Of a stretch of 5,334 nucleotides of DNA, positions 4,762-5,334 are shown one piece after another. Numbering within the stretch: position 1 is the stretch's first letter; each line of letters opens with the position of its first letter. The notes beneath the pieces were generated by a model. It made no database searches. It was given only the letters and a program-made list of their open reading frames with translations, and was not told the DNA's origin. Origin of the DNA: Methanobacteriota archaeon (GTDB lineage: Archaea; Thermoplasmatota; Thermoplasmata; RBG-16-68-12); the NCBI GenBank assembly GCA_005878515.1, contig VBLZ01000088.1, positions 1-5,334 of the forward strand, in the 5' to 3' direction. Both the position numbers and the translations under genes were made by a program.

Positions 4762-5334
4762 TCAAGGCGAATGGTGTCTGGCCTTCCCTGGGCATCGATC
4801 CTTCAACGGGTGCGATCGGCGACCTCGCAGGCGTGAAGGTCGGCGTCATCGACACGGGAACCGACGACTCCCATCCGTTCATCGCCTCGTGTCGCGGCGC
4901 GGGGAGCATCACCCATGACGTCTTCTTCAGCGGGGCCGGCCTCTTCGATTCGAGCCGGACGCTGTTCTTCGACCACGGCACGCACGTCTCCGGGACGATC
5001 GGCGGGTGCTACACGACCGGGACCGTCAGCGTGGACGGCCAGCCAATGGGTCTCGCGGCGCCGATGAGCGGCGTCGCTCCGGGCGTCGAACTGCATGATT
5101 ACAATGTGTTCCCGGGATACGGCTCCGCGTTCATCCACCATGGCGGCGGTGCGTTCAGCCACGACATCATCGCGGCGGTCGAGAAGGCCGTCGCCGACGG
5201 CATGGACGTGATCAACCTGAGCATCGGCGGACGGGTCCAGGGCCTCCATGACACGCTCTCGGAGGCGATCAACGCCGCCGTGGACGCCGGGACGATTGCG
5301 GTGATCGCCGCGGGAAATTCCGGCCCCGGCATCC
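4719..5334 (+). CDS. S8 (subtilisin-like) protease, catalytic domain (3' end outside window)
   Basis: This frame continues the protease begun at 4297 after a one-base shift and is open to the window edge. It shows the subtilisin core in order. VGVIDTGTDDSHP holds the catalytic Asp (codon 4851-4853; residue about 186 of the corrected protein). DHGTHVSGTIGG holds the catalytic His (codon 4974-4976; about 227). GVAPGVELHDYNVF and MDVINLSIGG follow. IAAGNSGPG holds the oxyanion-hole Asn (codon 5316-5318; about 341). The catalytic Ser motif (G-T-S-M-A) would lie beyond the window. Between His and the Asn motif the sequence is of normal length, and every recognisable key residue is intact. A secreted subtilase suggests the cell digests external protein. 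The first in-frame ATG is 4740, but it has no ribosome-binding site and would drop the signal peptide, so a separate gene start is unlikely. Confidence 0.85.

Overview
The window looks like a piece of chromosome from a GC-rich archaeon, most likely a member of the Thermoplasmata or a related euryarchaeal lineage known from metagenomes. The best evidence is the aspartyl-tRNA synthetase, which is of the short archaeal/eukaryotic type and lacks the bacterial GAD insertion. Upstream of two or three genes there are also TATA-like boxes placed as archaeal promoters require, including one that fits a leaderless aspS mRNA. The lineage is an inference; no rRNA is present.

Layout, all genes on the plus strand: (1) 1-457, the C-terminal end of an MscS-family mechanosensitive channel, cut by the window edge. 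(2) 528-1838, aspS. (3) 1929-2291, a small protein with two ACT domains whose start codon is uncertain. (4) 2354-3451, a 365-residue protein with three helix-turn-helix-like segments, a four-cysteine zinc motif and an HNH nuclease domain. (5) 3456-3584, a possible 42-residue ORF directly behind it. (6) 3622-4146, a 174-residue protein resembling the PD-(D/E)XK nuclease fold but with Q-V-T-T where the catalytic E-x-K or Q-x-K would be. (7) 4297-5334, a secreted subtilisin-like (S8) protease. Its signal peptide and propeptide are in one frame and its catalytic domain is in another, so there is a single-base frameshift near 4717-4720, and the 3' end runs out of the window.

Genes 1-3 and 7 are ordinary cell functions: osmotic protection, translation, amino-acid sensing and extracellular protein degradation. 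The middle block, about 2300-4150, is different. It carries two nuclease-like genes with less GC-biased third codon positions than aspS (hand count over 40 codons each: 27/40 G or C in the HNH gene, 30/40 in the PD-(D/E)XK-like gene, 35/40 in aspS). The N-terminal part of the HNH gene also contains nested inverted repeats. I read this block as probable acquired cargo, such as a free-standing homing-endonuclease-like element or a defence-type insertion. No integrase, transposase, terminal repeats or attachment sites are visible to prove it.

No tRNA, rRNA, CRISPR array or insertion sequence was recognised, and no gap between genes exceeds about 170 bases.
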